The notes under the pieces were generated by a model. That model saw only the letters and a list, made by a program, of their open reading frames with translations, searched no databases and was not told the DNA's origin. From the NCBI GenBank assembly GCA_032586195.1, contig JAWHQP010000005.1:178794-242793 (forward strand): a stretch of 64,000 bases of DNA, read 5' to 3'. This document shows, piece by piece, positions 53,100 through 63,090 of the stretch; the stretch's first letter is position 1, and every line of letters begins with the position of its first letter. Source of the DNA: JAWHQP01 sp032586195 (GTDB lineage: Bacteria > Pseudomonadota > Gammaproteobacteria > Enterobacterales > Pasteurellaceae). The position numbers and the translations under genes were made by a program.

Positions 53100-54494
53100 A
53101 TGTTAAAGATTTTTAATACCCTCACCCGCGAAAAAGAAGAATTTAAACCGATTAAGCCCAATCAGGTGGGCATGTATGTGTGCGGGGTCACTGTGTATGA
53201 CCTGTGCCATTTCGGCCACGGACGGACATTCGTGTCCTTTGATGTGATCGCCCGCTATCTGCGTTTCCTCGGCTATAACCTGCGTTATGTGCGCAACATC
53301 ACCGATGTGGACGATAAAATCATTAAACGCGCGCAGGAAAACAATGAAACCTGCGATGAGCTGGTTGAACGCATGATTGCCGAAATGCATAAGGATTTTG
53401 ATGCCTTGAACATTCTGCGCCCCGATGTGGAACCGCGCGCCACCAAACATATCGCCGACATTATTGACATGGTCGAAGCCTTAATTCAGCGTGGTCACGC
53501 CTATGTGGCGGCGGACGGCGATGTGATGTTCGATGTGAACTCTTTCAACCGCTACGGGGCGCTTTCCCGCCAGAATCTGGAACAATTGCAGGCGGGAGCC
53601 CGGGTCGAGATTAAAAACGTCAAACGCAATCCGATGGATTTTGTACTGTGGAAAATGTCTAAGCCGAACGAACCGAGCTGGGATTCGCCGTGGGGCAAGG
53701 GCCGCCCCGGCTGGCATATCGAGTGTTCTGCCATGAACAGTAAGGAATTGGGCCATCATTTTGATATTCACGGCGGCGGTTCCGATCTGATGTTCCCGCA
53801 CCACGAAAACGAAATCGCTCAATCCTGCTGTGCCCATGACGGCGATTATGTTAATTACTGGCTGCATACGGGTATGCTGACCATTGATAAAGAGAAGATG
53901 TCCAAATCCTTGGGCAACTTTTTCACCATTCGCACCATGCTGGAGAAATACGACGCGGAAAGCCTGCGTTATTTCTTCCTTACCGCCCAATACCGTTCCC
54001 TGCTGAACTATGATCAGAAGGCATTGGAAAACGCCCAAACCGCCTTGGAGCGCTTATACACCTCGCTGCGCGGCTGCGATCCGAACGTGGCGGCCGAAGG
54101 CGGCGAACAATATATCGAAGCTTTCAGAAACGCTATGGACGACGATTTCAACACGCCGGGAGCATTGGCGGTGCTGTTTGAAATGGCGCGTGAAGTGAAT
54201 AAACTCAAAGCGGAAAATGCCGCTCGGGCTAACGCTCTTGCCGCTCGATTAAAACAGTTAGCCGGTGTACTCGGTTTGTTGGAACAAGATCCCGAAACTT
54301 TCCTGCAAGGCGATGCGGACAACGATGAAGCGGCTCAAATCGAGGCGTTAATCCGCCAACGCAACGAAGCCAAAGCCGCTAAAAACTGGGCGGTTGCGGA
54401 CCAAGTGCGTGATCAGCTTAAAGCCATGAACATCGTGCTGGAAGATACGCCGAACGGCACAACTTGGCGGAAAGTAATCACGGACCGCAGCTAA
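53100..54494 (+). CDS. cysS: cysteinyl-tRNA synthetase
   Basis: Charges tRNA-Cys. 464 residues. HIGH motif as HFGHGRTF, with the zinc-binding CGVTVYD cysteine before it; further zinc ligands in HIECSAMN and the PHHENEIAQSC stretch (also the signature); KMSKS in KEKMSKSLGNFF. The C-terminal anticodon-binding domain (NWAVADQVRDQLKAMNIVLEDTPNGTTW) is complete. A single uptake sequence immediately follows the stop (AAAGTGCGGTGCTG). Confidence 0.97.
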   Translation: MLKIFNTLTREKEEFKPIKPNQVGMYVCGVTVYDLCHFGHGRTFVSFDVIARYLRFLGYNLRYVRNITDVDDKIIKRAQENNETCDELVERMIAEMHKDFDALNILRPDVEPRATKHIADIIDMVEALIQRGHAYVAADGDVMFDVNSFNRYGALSRQNLEQLQAGARVEIKNVKRNPMDFVLWKMSKPNEPSWDSPWGKGRPGWHIECSAMNSKELGHHFDIHGGGSDLMFPHHENEIAQSCCAHDGDYVNYWLHTGMLTIDKEKMSKSLGNFFTIRTMLEKYDAESLRYFFLTAQYRSLLNYDQKALENAQTALERLYTSLRGCDPNVAAEGGEQYIEAFRNAMDDDFNTPGALAVLFEMAREVNKLKAENAARANALAARLKQLAGVLGLLEQDPETFLQGDADNDEAAQIEALIRQRNEAKAAKNWAVADQVRDQLKAMNIVLEDTPNGTTWRKVITDRS

Positions 54495-54586
54495 AGTGCG
54501 GTGCTGAAAATAAAAGTTTTCGCGTTTCACACAGACTCTGCGGGCCTGTTAAGCACATGGCGATGTTCGGCAGGCGGGTATAAAAC

Positions 54587-54614
54587 GAGAGAAACGGGTT
54601 CATCCGTTTCTCTC
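54587..54614. terminator. bidirectional terminator between cysS and the alpha-galactosidase pseudogene
   Basis: GAGAGAAACGG and CCGTTTCTCTC pair perfectly around GTTCAT. The convergent gene ends at 54622. Confidence 0.75.
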
Positions 54615-54621
54615 AATATCG

Positions 54622-56754
54622 TTAAACACGATCAAATTTCAGCAAGATGCCCATACAGGGATCTTGAATCGGGATAGCCAGCCCGGCTTTCTGCAGCCAT
54701 TCTCCGCTGCATTTCAGTTCTTCGTTGGCCAGCAGGCGTGTCAGCCAGTTCGGCAGGGCTTTCATTACATTATCCGCCGTACCGTTACGAATTGATTCGG
54801 GCACGTCAAGCAAACTGAGCTTATAGACGGCATTCACATCCAGTCCGTCGAGCTGAATAACCGGCGGTAAGATATAATCGATCATGGCCAGCTGCATTAT
54901 TGCAAATACCGCTTCCGATTGATCCTGCGCCACCACGCCATGCGCCAAGACGGCGGGGTCTTTTGAGGTTAAACGTACCACCCTGCCGCTATGTAACAGT
55001 GAACGTAGGGATTTATACAGCGCGATATATTTGATAAATCCGGCTTTTTCATTTTGTTCTTTTAGCGGATCGAGTTCTACCCCCATATGTCCAAACAACG
55101 AGGTTAGCCCTCTAAATTGCAGATCGAGTTTACGATGGGTATTATGGCTATCATAGCTTGCAATATGCGCGCCCATGGTTTCAGGCGGGAAAAAATAACT
55201 CATACCCCGCTGTATCTTTTGCCGTTCAAGCGCTTCGGTGTCATCCGAGGCCCAAAATCTTTGAGCATATTGCAAAATACCGTAATCGATGCGTCCGCCT
55301 CCCGACGCGCAGGCTTCAATCTCTATATGAGGGTAGCGTTTACGAATTTCATCATGTAAACGATAAACCGCGCGGGCCTGTCCGTCTCCCGCCGCTCGGC
55401 CTAAATGGCCGGGTTGCACAATACGGCGGTTCATATCCCATTTGATATAATCTACCTCATGTTCACCCAACAGCCAATCCATACGTTCCAGTATATAGTC
55501 GAATACCACCGGGTTCTGCATATCCAGCACGTACTGATGACGTTCTTCCGGCTGATTATAGCCTTTTAGTTCCAACAGCCAGTCCGGATGGTTCTGATAA
55601 AGGGCTGTGGTTTTATTCACCATTTCGAGTTCCACCCAAATACCAAACTGCATGCCCAGCCGATGTACATGCTCAATAACCGGCGTTAATCCTTCAGGAT
55701 ATTTTTTCTCGTCCAGATACCAATCGCCTAGACCGCCGTGATCATCATTACGTCCGATAAACCAACCGTCATCAATAATAAAACGTTCCACTCCCATTTC
55801 GGCCGCTTTTTCGGCCATCGCCATAATGTGTTCGGCGTTGTGATTAAATAACACGCCTTCCCAAATGTTCAGATGTACCGGACGCTGTTTTCTCCCCGGA
55901 TAGTGCAGAATTTGTTCACGGACATGGCTGTGGAATTGATGGCTCATCTGATTTAAACCTTGAGCGGAATAAGTTGCATAAAGCCACGGTGTTTCAAAGC
56001 TTTCGTTTTTTGCCAGACGGATTTCTCCGGCAAATAATAATGACTCGAACTGAACAAAACGACGACCGTCGGGTTTTACATCCGCACGTAAACGATGATT
56101 ACCGCTCCACGCAAAATGAAAACCCCACAATTTACCCTGCCGCTCGTTAAAATGAGGTTCGCCGATTATCAGCAGAGGCGGATACTCATGGGAGGTTTTA
56201 CCTACACGGTTTTCATGCATGATAGTGCCGTGTTTTAACATTGAACAGGCGGTTTGAAATTCTCTCACCCAACGGCCATAAAAATGCATGACTTCCTCGG
56301 CGTTATCCGGCAAGTTAAAGGTTACCGCCAGGCGATCAAGCTGATAAGGTTCCTCGCGCAGGTTGGTTAGCGTATTCCTCTGCTTCAATACGCCATTTTT
56401 ATCCAATTCAAATTCAGAGATAAACGCCAATCCTGCAATTTCATCAACCGCAGTGATTTTCGCCGTGTTCCGGCTGACATCTACCGAACGGGTCTAAAAT
56501 ACCGGCGACCAGTCCAGACCGTTGCGGTGTCCTTCTACACTCGGACTGTCAAAATTGCCGCGACCATTTTCCGCCGCCAACGACATGGGCACGGCCACAT
56601 CCAGCCCGCCGTTTGGTATGCAGGGCTCGCTCATTTCAATATCTTGCGGCTCAAAAGAGCGTAAATGTTCGCCAAAATAAATAATTTCGCCGTAGGGATG
56701 AGTACGCAAAATAAGATCATTAACGGGACTTTGTAAGCGAATAAATTTATCCAT
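54622..56754 (-). pseudogene. GH36 alpha-galactosidase interrupted by one in-frame amber codon
   Basis: Two same-frame pieces form one GH36 enzyme. The N-terminal 86 residues (56754 to 56497: MDKFIRLQSPVNDLILRTHP...GLDWSPVF) end in TAG at 56494-56496; the same frame then continues without a break to 54622. Full length would be 710 codons including the stop codon, typical for bacterial RafA/AgaA-like enzymes. Catalytic nucleophile is in YIKWDMNR, acid/base in RFWASDDTEA, with EACASGGGRIDYGI between. The downstream piece has only a TTG start (56430) and no ribosome binding site. It would release galactose from raffinose-family sugars. It is the last gene of the melA-melB-galactosidase unit. A true nonsense mutation or a sequencing error are both possible. 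Confidence 0.88.
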
Positions 56755-56879
56755 TTTGAATTTCCTAACGTATTTCGTGATATTTTCTTCCTGAGCCCGC
56801 CGCTTTTTTCGGCAAACTCAGGGCGCGCCGGCGGCAAAAGTGCGGTGCTGTGTTTTCGAGTTTTTGACCGTCGCCCGTT

Positions 56880-58244
56880 CTATCCGATCTTACGATATTT
56901 ATCTAACAAGGTAATATTCACCTTAGCCAGTAAATCACCATGTAAGCGATAGTAACGGAAATAAACGAATAATTTGATCAGATAAAATAAAATCGGTAAT
57001 CCGATCATGATCATTTCCATCCAGAAAATAGTGTCTTCACTCTGTTGTATGTTGGGCACATAATGTATCGCAGTCAATAACACCCCGATTAAAAATGCGG
57101 ATACCGCGGAACCGGCTTTAACCACCATGGTCTGTACCGAATAAGCGATACTTTCGGAACGGATGCCCAATTTGTATTCGCCGTAATCCACGGTATCCGC
57201 CACCATGATCACCTGTAACGTCCAGAATAAGGCGCTGCCTATCTGCATAAAAATACCCGCTAATACAATGAGTACGATGCTACGTTCATACATGCCGGTA
57301 TAAGCGAGAATGGCACAGCTTAAAATAGAGAAGAGCGAAATACTGATCCATAAGGTTCTGCGCGAAAATAATCTGGCTAAACGGGCAAATAAAATAATAA
57401 CGGCTAAGTTGGCAATTCCCGCATAGGACATGTAATACGGGAACATTTCCTTATCGCCGACAACATAAGTGAAATAATACACGGCAAAACCGGAAATAAT
57501 ATTGCTCGCGATGTTATAACAAAGAGCCATCACCAGCAGGCTTAACAGCTGATCATTATGTGGAATGAGCGCGACGAGTTTTCGTAGCGGGATTTTTTGT
57601 TGCGTCTGATTTTCAGCTAAATCCGAAGAATATTTTTCTTTAACATTCGCCAAGGTGATTATTGTCGATAAGACAAAAAATACAATAATAATGACGGTAA
57701 ACAGACGAAACCCCAGCCCTTTATCTTCCCCACCGACATAATCAACAAACGGCATACAGACACCCGCGGTGACAAAGCCCGAAAGGCTGGCAAAAAAACG
57801 AGGATAAGGCACCAGCTCCTCGCGTTCCCGTTGATCCAGGGTTAACGTCGGGGTTAATGACCAGAATGGAATATCCATTAAGGTATAGGTCATCCCCCAT
57901 AGCACATAAGTGACGGCGATATAGACGATTTGTGCCGTTCCGGTAAAAAAATCGGCGCAAAATAATGAAAACAGAACGATGGAATTGAGTATTGTTCCGA
58001 TGAGAATCCAGGGCTTGAATTTTCCCCATCGGCTACGCGTATTATTTACGATCCATCCCATAATGGGATCATTGACCGCGTCCCATATACGGGCCACCAT
58101 AAAGATAGTTCCTATAATCGCGGCGGAAACACCCAGGACATCGGTGTAATAAAACATGAGATACATATAAACAATACCTATGGCAAAATCTTTACCATAC
58201 GCTCCAAGTCCAAAACTTATTTTGGTTTTCATCGATAGCGCCAT
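56880..58244 (-). CDS. melB: melibiose/alpha-galactoside:cation symporter MelB
   Basis: 454-residue GPH-family permease with twelve helices. The cation-site motif is clear: YGKDFAIGIVYMYLMFYYTD in helix 1 and DAVNDPIMGWIVNNTRSRWGKFKPW in helix 2-loop (the two aspartates correspond to MelB Asp55 and Asp59). It lies between melA and the GH36 gene, so it probably imports melibiose or raffinose for intracellular hydrolysis. Confidence 0.92.
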   Translation of the reverse strand: MALSMKTKISFGLGAYGKDFAIGIVYMYLMFYYTDVLGVSAAIIGTIFMVARIWDAVNDPIMGWIVNNTRSRWGKFKPWILIGTILNSIVLFSLFCADFFTGTAQIVYIAVTYVLWGMTYTLMDIPFWSLTPTLTLDQREREELVPYPRFFASLSGFVTAGVCMPFVDYVGGEDKGLGFRLFTVIIIVFFVLSTIITLANVKEKYSSDLAENQTQQKIPLRKLVALIPHNDQLLSLLVMALCYNIASNIISGFAVYYFTYVVGDKEMFPYYMSYAGIANLAVIILFARLARLFSRRTLWISISLFSILSCAILAYTGMYERSIVLIVLAGIFMQIGSALFWTLQVIMVADTVDYGEYKLGIRSESIAYSVQTMVVKAGSAVSAFLIGVLLTAIHYVPNIQQSEDTIFWMEMIMIGLPILFYLIKLFVYFRYYRLHGDLLAKVNITLLDKYRKIG

Positions 58245-58392
58245 AACAGCCTCCCGGATTACTATTTACAGTAAAACCGTTTTTTTTCGTTGTGATTCAG
58301 CAAATAATTGATTACTGCATTAAATAAGACATAAAATTCACCTGAGCATACGATATTTCAGGAATAACATTGTGCAAAACAGGATGTTCAAA

Positions 58393-59748
58393 CTATTTAT
58401 AGATCCAGTCAGGCAGCCAATCTCGATGGGCAACCAGCAATTCATCAACCAAAGCATAAATTTCATCAATACTTAATACCGCCGCCGTATGCGGATCAAG
58501 CAGCGCGGCGTGATAAATACGGTCTTTGTTTTCAGTCAGCACTGCTTCGGTAACCAAACGCTGTACATTAACATTTGTCTGTATCAGCGCGGCGAGATGA
58601 TTCGGCATTGCCCCGACTTTAGTCGGTTGGATACCATTGGTATCCACCAGACATGCCACCTCCACACAACAACCTTGCGGTAAGTTATCAATGAGCTGTT
58701 CATTTTTCACATTGCCATAAATAACACTTGGCTGATTGGTCCAGATACTGTTCATAATAGCCGTCGCGTATTCTCTCGAAGGCGGCAAGGAAATGCTGTC
58801 CGCTTTCTGATATTGTTCAAAATCCTCTTTCCATTTTGCTATCTGTTCCACGCAGCGTTTAGGATATTCATCCAACGGCACCTGATAACGTGTAATCAAG
58901 TCGGGGCGATTAGGTTTAATAAAATAAGGGGTATATTCGGCAAAATGTTCTGAAGATTCGGTAACAAAATAGCCTAATTTTTTAAGCATTTCATAGCGCA
59001 CAATATTTTTGCAGCGTGAATTATTCGGATTCGGTTTTGGCGCGGTTCCCTTGTTATAGGCTTCCAGCAGGTCGGGGTAAATACTTTCGTATTTGCCGTT
59101 AGCGTTTTTTTTCTCCAATGTCAGATAAAAGGCCATATGATTAATGCCCGCGCAGCGATAGCGTAAATCATGGTGATCAATATCCAAATCACGAGCCAGC
59201 TCCTCTACGGTTCCCTGTACCGAATGACAAAGGCCGACTTGCTTAATATGCGGATATTTTTCAAACATTGCCCATGTATTCATTGCCATCGGGTTCACAT
59301 AATTTAACATGGTGGCATTCGGACATACTTCGGTCATGTCTTCACACACCTTCCACAAATGCGGAATAGTGCGTAAGGCGCGCATAATGCCGCCGACGCC
59401 CAGCGTGTCCGCGATGGTTTGCTCCAAACCATATTTTTTACAGATTCTGAAATCAGTCACCGTACAGGGTTCATAACCGCCTACCTGAAATGCGACCACC
59501 ACAAAATCCGCATTCTTTAATGCTTCTTTCTGATTGGTAAAACACTCGATTTGGCCTGAAGCACCCGCCGATTGCATAAGTTTCTTAATCACGACATAAG
59601 ATTCGTTTAAACGCGTAGGATCTATATCCATTAACGCGATATTTGCATTGCTCAGCACAGAATTATGAAAAACATCATTCAAAATATTTTTTACAAATAC
59701 CGTTGATCCCGCACCGATAAAGGCTATTTTAGGAACATTCACATTCAT
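58393..59748 (-). CDS. melA: alpha-galactosidase MelA (GH4)
   Basis: NAD- and manganese-dependent intracellular alpha-galactosidase. 451 residues very close to E. coli MelA: NAD site AFIGAGSTVFVKNILNDVF, ADFVVVAFQVGGYEPCTVTD, metal ligands in QVGLCHSVQGT and CAGINHMAFY, and the C-terminal RDWLPDWIYK. First gene of the alpha-galactoside operon, transcribed away from melR. Ribosome binding site AAGGAG. Confidence 0.96.
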   Translation of the reverse strand: MNVNVPKIAFIGAGSTVFVKNILNDVFHNSVLSNANIALMDIDPTRLNESYVVIKKLMQSAGASGQIECFTNQKEALKNADFVVVAFQVGGYEPCTVTDFRICKKYGLEQTIADTLGVGGIMRALRTIPHLWKVCEDMTEVCPNATMLNYVNPMAMNTWAMFEKYPHIKQVGLCHSVQGTVEELARDLDIDHHDLRYRCAGINHMAFYLTLEKKNANGKYESIYPDLLEAYNKGTAPKPNPNNSRCKNIVRYEMLKKLGYFVTESSEHFAEYTPYFIKPNRPDLITRYQVPLDEYPKRCVEQIAKWKEDFEQYQKADSISLPPSREYATAIMNSIWTNQPSVIYGNVKNEQLIDNLPQGCCVEVACLVDTNGIQPTKVGAMPNHLAALIQTNVNVQRLVTEAVLTENKDRIYHAALLDPHTAAVLSIDEIYALVDELLVAHRDWLPDWIYK

Positions 59749-59758
59749 AACAGACTCC

Positions 59759-59917
59759 TTTTTTATCTAAATAACAACAGAGTGATTTGAATAAAAAATA
59801 TCATGACATAAATAAAATTAATTTTTCTATCCAAACTTTCAGAGAATATTCCCGAAAATTCAGTTTCAGTGATAGATATAATGAAAAATGAGTTTTCAGG
59901 ATTATTTAGATAAAAAA
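59759..59917. promoter_or_regulatory. melA/melR divergent control region with a 16-bp inverted repeat
   Basis: TTTTTTATCTAAATAA at 59759-59774 is repeated as its exact complement at 59902-59917. The first copy abuts the melA ribosome binding site; the second lies about 90 bp before melR. The repeats could be MelR or CRP-associated operator sites or could pair in RNA. The stretch is AT-rich and I find no confident CRP consensus. Confidence 0.5.
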
Positions 59918-60006
59918 CGGTATTTTTGTGCATAAGAAAATGCTAGACTGGAAGCCGGCTGATAAGCCGACAGCAAAATTTCAATTCTCTTACCCCACGG
60001 TGAACA

Positions 60007-60942
60007 ATGGCAAATAACACGCAGAATACGCCTCACGTTAAAAATAATGATGAACATCTGTACGGCAGCGGCTCTATCAGCCCGTTATCCCTTTCGCTAA
60101 AAGCAATGCCTTTAAATGTTGCCTTACAGCAGCCCCCGACGATTATGCCGGGTTATCATTGGCACGGGCATATGGAAATCAACATTCCGTTTGATGATGA
60201 TGTGGAATATTTATTTAACGGCAAAGAAGTGGTAATAAAAGCCAATCATATCGCGCTGTTTTGGGCCTCCGTGCCGCATCGTTTAATCAATCTCAACCAT
60301 TGCAGCCAAATGGCCGTGATAGACGTTCCCGTGTATCAATTCCTTTCCTGGGCATTACCACAGGATATTATTAATCATATGACGCACGGTATCGTCGTTG
60401 AATCAAACAGTGCCGGTCTTGTAAGCAGTTTCGAGATAATACGTTGGGAACGAGAATTACAGCTTAATAATTTAAATCGTCAACAGCTGGTACATGATGA
60501 AATTCAGCTTATGGTGAAAAGAATCGCTTTCGACGGCTGGTCCGTACGCTTTGAGCAAGGCTATGACGTTACACCTCCCCTCTTAAACTCTTCCAGACAC
60601 AGCCAACATTATGTCAGCTTAATGTTAGATTATATCGCCAACCATTATCACGATACGTTAACGGTAAATGATGTGGCGGACGCGGTCGGTTTGAATACCA
60701 ATTATGCGATGGGTTTATTCCAAGCGATTATGCAGCTTACCATTAAACAATACATTACGATGATGCGTATCAATCATGCCAAAGCCTTATTGAGCGATAC
60801 CGACCAAAGCATGCTGGAAATTTCACTCACCGCGGGTTTTAATTCAATCAGCCGGTTCTATGACAACTTCCAGAAATATGCCGGCGTATCTCCGCTCAAT
60901 TATCGTAAACTCACCCGCTCAAACGGTAACCGGGTGGGGTAA
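60007..60942 (+). CDS. melR: AraC-family melibiose operon activator MelR
   Basis: 311 residues. The N-terminal cupin domain (IMPGYHWHGHMEINIPFDDDVEYLFNGKEV, IALFWASVPHRL) resembles E. coli MelR, and the C-terminal double helix-turn-helix (LTVNDVADAVGLNTNYAMGLFQ; MRINHAKALLSDTDQSMLEISLTAGFNSISRFYDNF) carries the AraC signature. Divergent from melA, it is expected to activate melAB with melibiose. Confidence 0.93.
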   Translation: MANNTQNTPHVKNNDEHLYGSGSISPLSLSLKAMPLNVALQQPPTIMPGYHWHGHMEINIPFDDDVEYLFNGKEVVIKANHIALFWASVPHRLINLNHCSQMAVIDVPVYQFLSWALPQDIINHMTHGIVVESNSAGLVSSFEIIRWERELQLNNLNRQQLVHDEIQLMVKRIAFDGWSVRFEQGYDVTPPLLNSSRHSQHYVSLMLDYIANHYHDTLTVNDVADAVGLNTNYAMGLFQAIMQLTIKQYITMMRINHAKALLSDTDQSMLEISLTAGFNSISRFYDNFQKYAGVSPLNYRKLTRSNGNRVG

Positions 60943-61003
60943 AGGACCAATCCCGCCTTGTATGTTAAAGGAAGCGGCAATGCAATATCTGATCACATTG
61001 AGC

Positions 61004-61046
61004 AAAAGTGCGGTGCTGAAAAATCGATTTTTCGACACCGCACTTT
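61004..61046. terminator. paired uptake-sequence hairpin after melR
   Basis: AAAAGTGCGGTGCTGAAAAA and TTTTTCGACACCGCACTTT form an inverted pair 60 bp after the melR stop. Confidence 0.65.
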
Positions 61047-61227
61047 CAATCTGAAAGAAAGTAATTTCATTTAATCGGTAAGAAAATATATCTCTCTTTT
61101 TTATTTTATGTGACAGAACGATATAAAAAATATCGGCTGGCCAACTTGCTATTTTTGATGTGCTGATAGAAAATTGCCACTTGAATATTAAGGGGTTACT
61201 TTTTGGAATTACGGAAGGCAAAGTATT

Positions 61228-62061
61228 ATGTGTCAAATGTTAGCCATGAATTGCAACACACCAACGGATATTGTGTTTTCATTTGAAGGATTTCGCCGTC
61301 GGGCGGGGCTGACCGATTCTCATTCCGACGGTTTTGGCATTGCTTTTTTTGAAGGCAAGGGCGTGCGTGTATTTCGTGATGATAAGCCCGGGGCGTTATC
61401 GCCGATTGCCGACTGCGTAAAGCAATATCATATTAAATCATTAAACGTGATTGCTCATATCCGCAAAGCCACTCAAGGTGAAGTGAATATTGAAAATACT
61501 CATCCTTTCATCCGTGAAATCTGGGGTGAAAATTGGGTATTTGCTCATAATGGCAATTTAAAAGAATTACCCGATTTATCAAAATGTTATTGTCATCCCA
61601 TCGGTTCTACCGATTCGGAGGCGGCGTTTTGTTATATCGCGGATCAGCTCAAACGTCGTTTTTGCCAAAAACCGAGCGTCGATCAGATTTTTGATTTGGT
61701 GAAAGAATTCGCCGACGATTTACAACAATATGGTACCTTTAATTTTATTCTTTCCAACGGCGAATGGATGATCGCCCACTGCACCACGAATTTGCACTAT
61801 CTGACCCGTCAGGCCCCTTTCGGGCTGGCGCAACGCATCGACGATGACGGCGTAATCGATTTTCGTAACTATACTAAAGACGGCGATAAAGTCACGATTA
61901 TCTCCACCTTTCCGCTCACCAAAAACGAAGTATGGACGAAAATGGAACGCGGCGGCATGGTGTTATTCAAAGACGGCGAAAAAGTACGTGAAATTATCGG
62001 CGTACCCACCGAAGCGATTGATGACGGCACATTAGGTTGCAGTATGCCTCTCGCTTCATAG
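61228..62061 (+). CDS. yafJ: class II glutamine amidotransferase, YafJ-like
   Basis: 277 residues. After removal of Met the chain begins with the nucleophile cysteine (MCQMLAMNCNTP). The N-terminal nucleophile fold is supported by SHSDGFGIAFFEGKG, IAHIRKATQGEVNIENTHPF, VFAHNGNL and GSTDSEAAFCYI, the glutamine-binding words of this family. No synthetase domain is attached; the E. coli homologue YafJ is uncharacterised as to acceptor. It is flanked by hairpins on both sides. Confidence 0.9.
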   Translation: MCQMLAMNCNTPTDIVFSFEGFRRRAGLTDSHSDGFGIAFFEGKGVRVFRDDKPGALSPIADCVKQYHIKSLNVIAHIRKATQGEVNIENTHPFIREIWGENWVFAHNGNLKELPDLSKCYCHPIGSTDSEAAFCYIADQLKRRFCQKPSVDQIFDLVKEFADDLQQYGTFNFILSNGEWMIAHCTTNLHYLTRQAPFGLAQRIDDDGVIDFRNYTKDGDKVTIISTFPLTKNEVWTKMERGGMVLFKDGEKVREIIGVPTEAIDDGTLGCSMPLAS

Positions 62062-62088
62062 GCTTTATTCCATATGCTATGCGTATGA

Positions 62089-62121
62089 TTATTATAGCCA
62101 GACAATGTCCGGCTATAATAA
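62089..62121. terminator. long hairpin after yafJ
   Basis: TTATTATAGCC and GGCTATAATAA form an 11-bp stem, extended inside by GACA/TGTC. It also overlaps the point where the RTX exporter remnant ends, so it could mark a recombination boundary. Confidence 0.6.
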
Positions 62122-62321
62122 AAGGTAGGCAATCAATAGATTTATTTTGAGCTTGAACTTTTAGTCCTAAAGATTTGGCGACTAATTGCCAAGATATAAA
62201 ATTAAGCCCTTTTCCATCAATATCAAATTTATGTATTATGTCTGTTTAAAACACACCAATAAAATAAGAATCCATATGTAAAAATAGCTTCATCAATTAA
62301 CTCTTGATGAAATGATATCAA
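62090..62321 (-). pseudogene. remnant of an RTX-type I secretion ABC exporter (HlyB/LktB N-terminal domain)
   Basis: The minus strand encodes QELIDEAIFTYGFLFYWC...NRHN up to about 62237, then after a frame change IHKFDIDGKGLNFISWQLVA, KSLGLKVQAQNKSIDCLPFI and a sudden end near 62090. This matches the C39-like domain at the start of HlyB/LktB/ApxIB transporters (HKFDLDGKGL..AWLLAAKSL). The rest of the roughly 700-residue exporter is missing and the stretch has at least one frameshift. Together with the neighbours at 62447-63686 it indicates a decayed type I secretion locus. The 62322-62446 gap holds nothing recognisable. Confidence 0.75.
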
Positions 62322-62446
62322 AAAAATTTGGTTTGTAATATTTTTTATAGATTTATTTCAGATATATAGAAAACTTATTAATAATAAAATTCATCATTAG
62401 GTCTAGTTTATCAGAGGTTGTTGAGGGGATTAACATTTACATAAAT

Positions 62447-63076
62447 TTATTCTTTAGATAGAGTTTCAACAAAACTATCCCAATTATCTATATATTGACT
62501 GTATAGTTCACTACCGTGCTCTGCAGCTGTTTTAGCATAATATTTTGCTTTAGTTAAATCTCTAGGAATATTGCCTAATCCGCCAGCATAAATTACGAAT
62601 AAGTTATTAAGAGACATCAGATTACCTAATGCCGCTCCTCTTTCATAGTAATATATTGCTTTTTTCCAATTTTGCTCTATTCCCATACCGAATTCATAAC
62701 AAGCCCCTACCCACTGTAATGCTAAAGAATGATAAGGGTTTTGTTCAATAGCCTTTTTAAAGAAATGGAAAGCTATTATACAATGTTTGTCTGACGTGTT
62801 ACGTACCCCTTTATTACAAACAGAATCGGAAAAATAAAGTCGCCCTAAAAGATAGGTACTGTTAGAATCACCGGACAGTGATTGTTTCCATAAAGTAGAA
62901 AATTCATTTTGTGTCCTTGGTGGAGGTGTATGTTTAGTAATGTTACGATCATGGTAGATTTCACTGTCTTGATATTGGTATTGAAGCATTTTTTCAGTTG
63001 CAATATTATGTTCCATTACATTTGTGCATCCTAATAGCATAATTGATAGAAACAAGTAGATATTCAAATTTTTCAT
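62447..63076 (-). CDS. Sel1-repeat lipoprotein
   Basis: 209 residues. A lipoprotein signal (MKNLNIYLFLSIMLLGCTN) with lipobox LLGC is followed by a spacer and then three Sel1-like repeats of about 36 residues: STYLLGRLYFSDS..., ALQWVGACYEFGMGIEQNWKKA, and SLNNLFVIYAGGLGNIPRDL, with the AIYYYERGAALGN and AKYYAKTAAEHG helices. It is AT-rich relative to its neighbours, and codons such as ATA and AGA are frequent, which suggests acquisition. Lying between an EF-hand RTX-like protein and an exporter remnant, it may be a partner or immunity protein of a secreted product; inference only. Confidence 0.8.
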   Translation of the reverse strand: MKNLNIYLFLSIMLLGCTNVMEHNIATEKMLQYQYQDSEIYHDRNITKHTPPPRTQNEFSTLWKQSLSGDSNSTYLLGRLYFSDSVCNKGVRNTSDKHCIIAFHFFKKAIEQNPYHSLALQWVGACYEFGMGIEQNWKKAIYYYERGAALGNLMSLNNLFVIYAGGLGNIPRDLTKAKYYAKTAAEHGSELYSQYIDNWDSFVETLSKE

Positions 63077-63090
63077 ATGAGAACCTAGTC

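Noticed and set aside
62322..62446. Continuation of the exporter remnant toward the Sel1 gene
   Set aside because: Very AT-rich, with no further similarity in any frame by eye.
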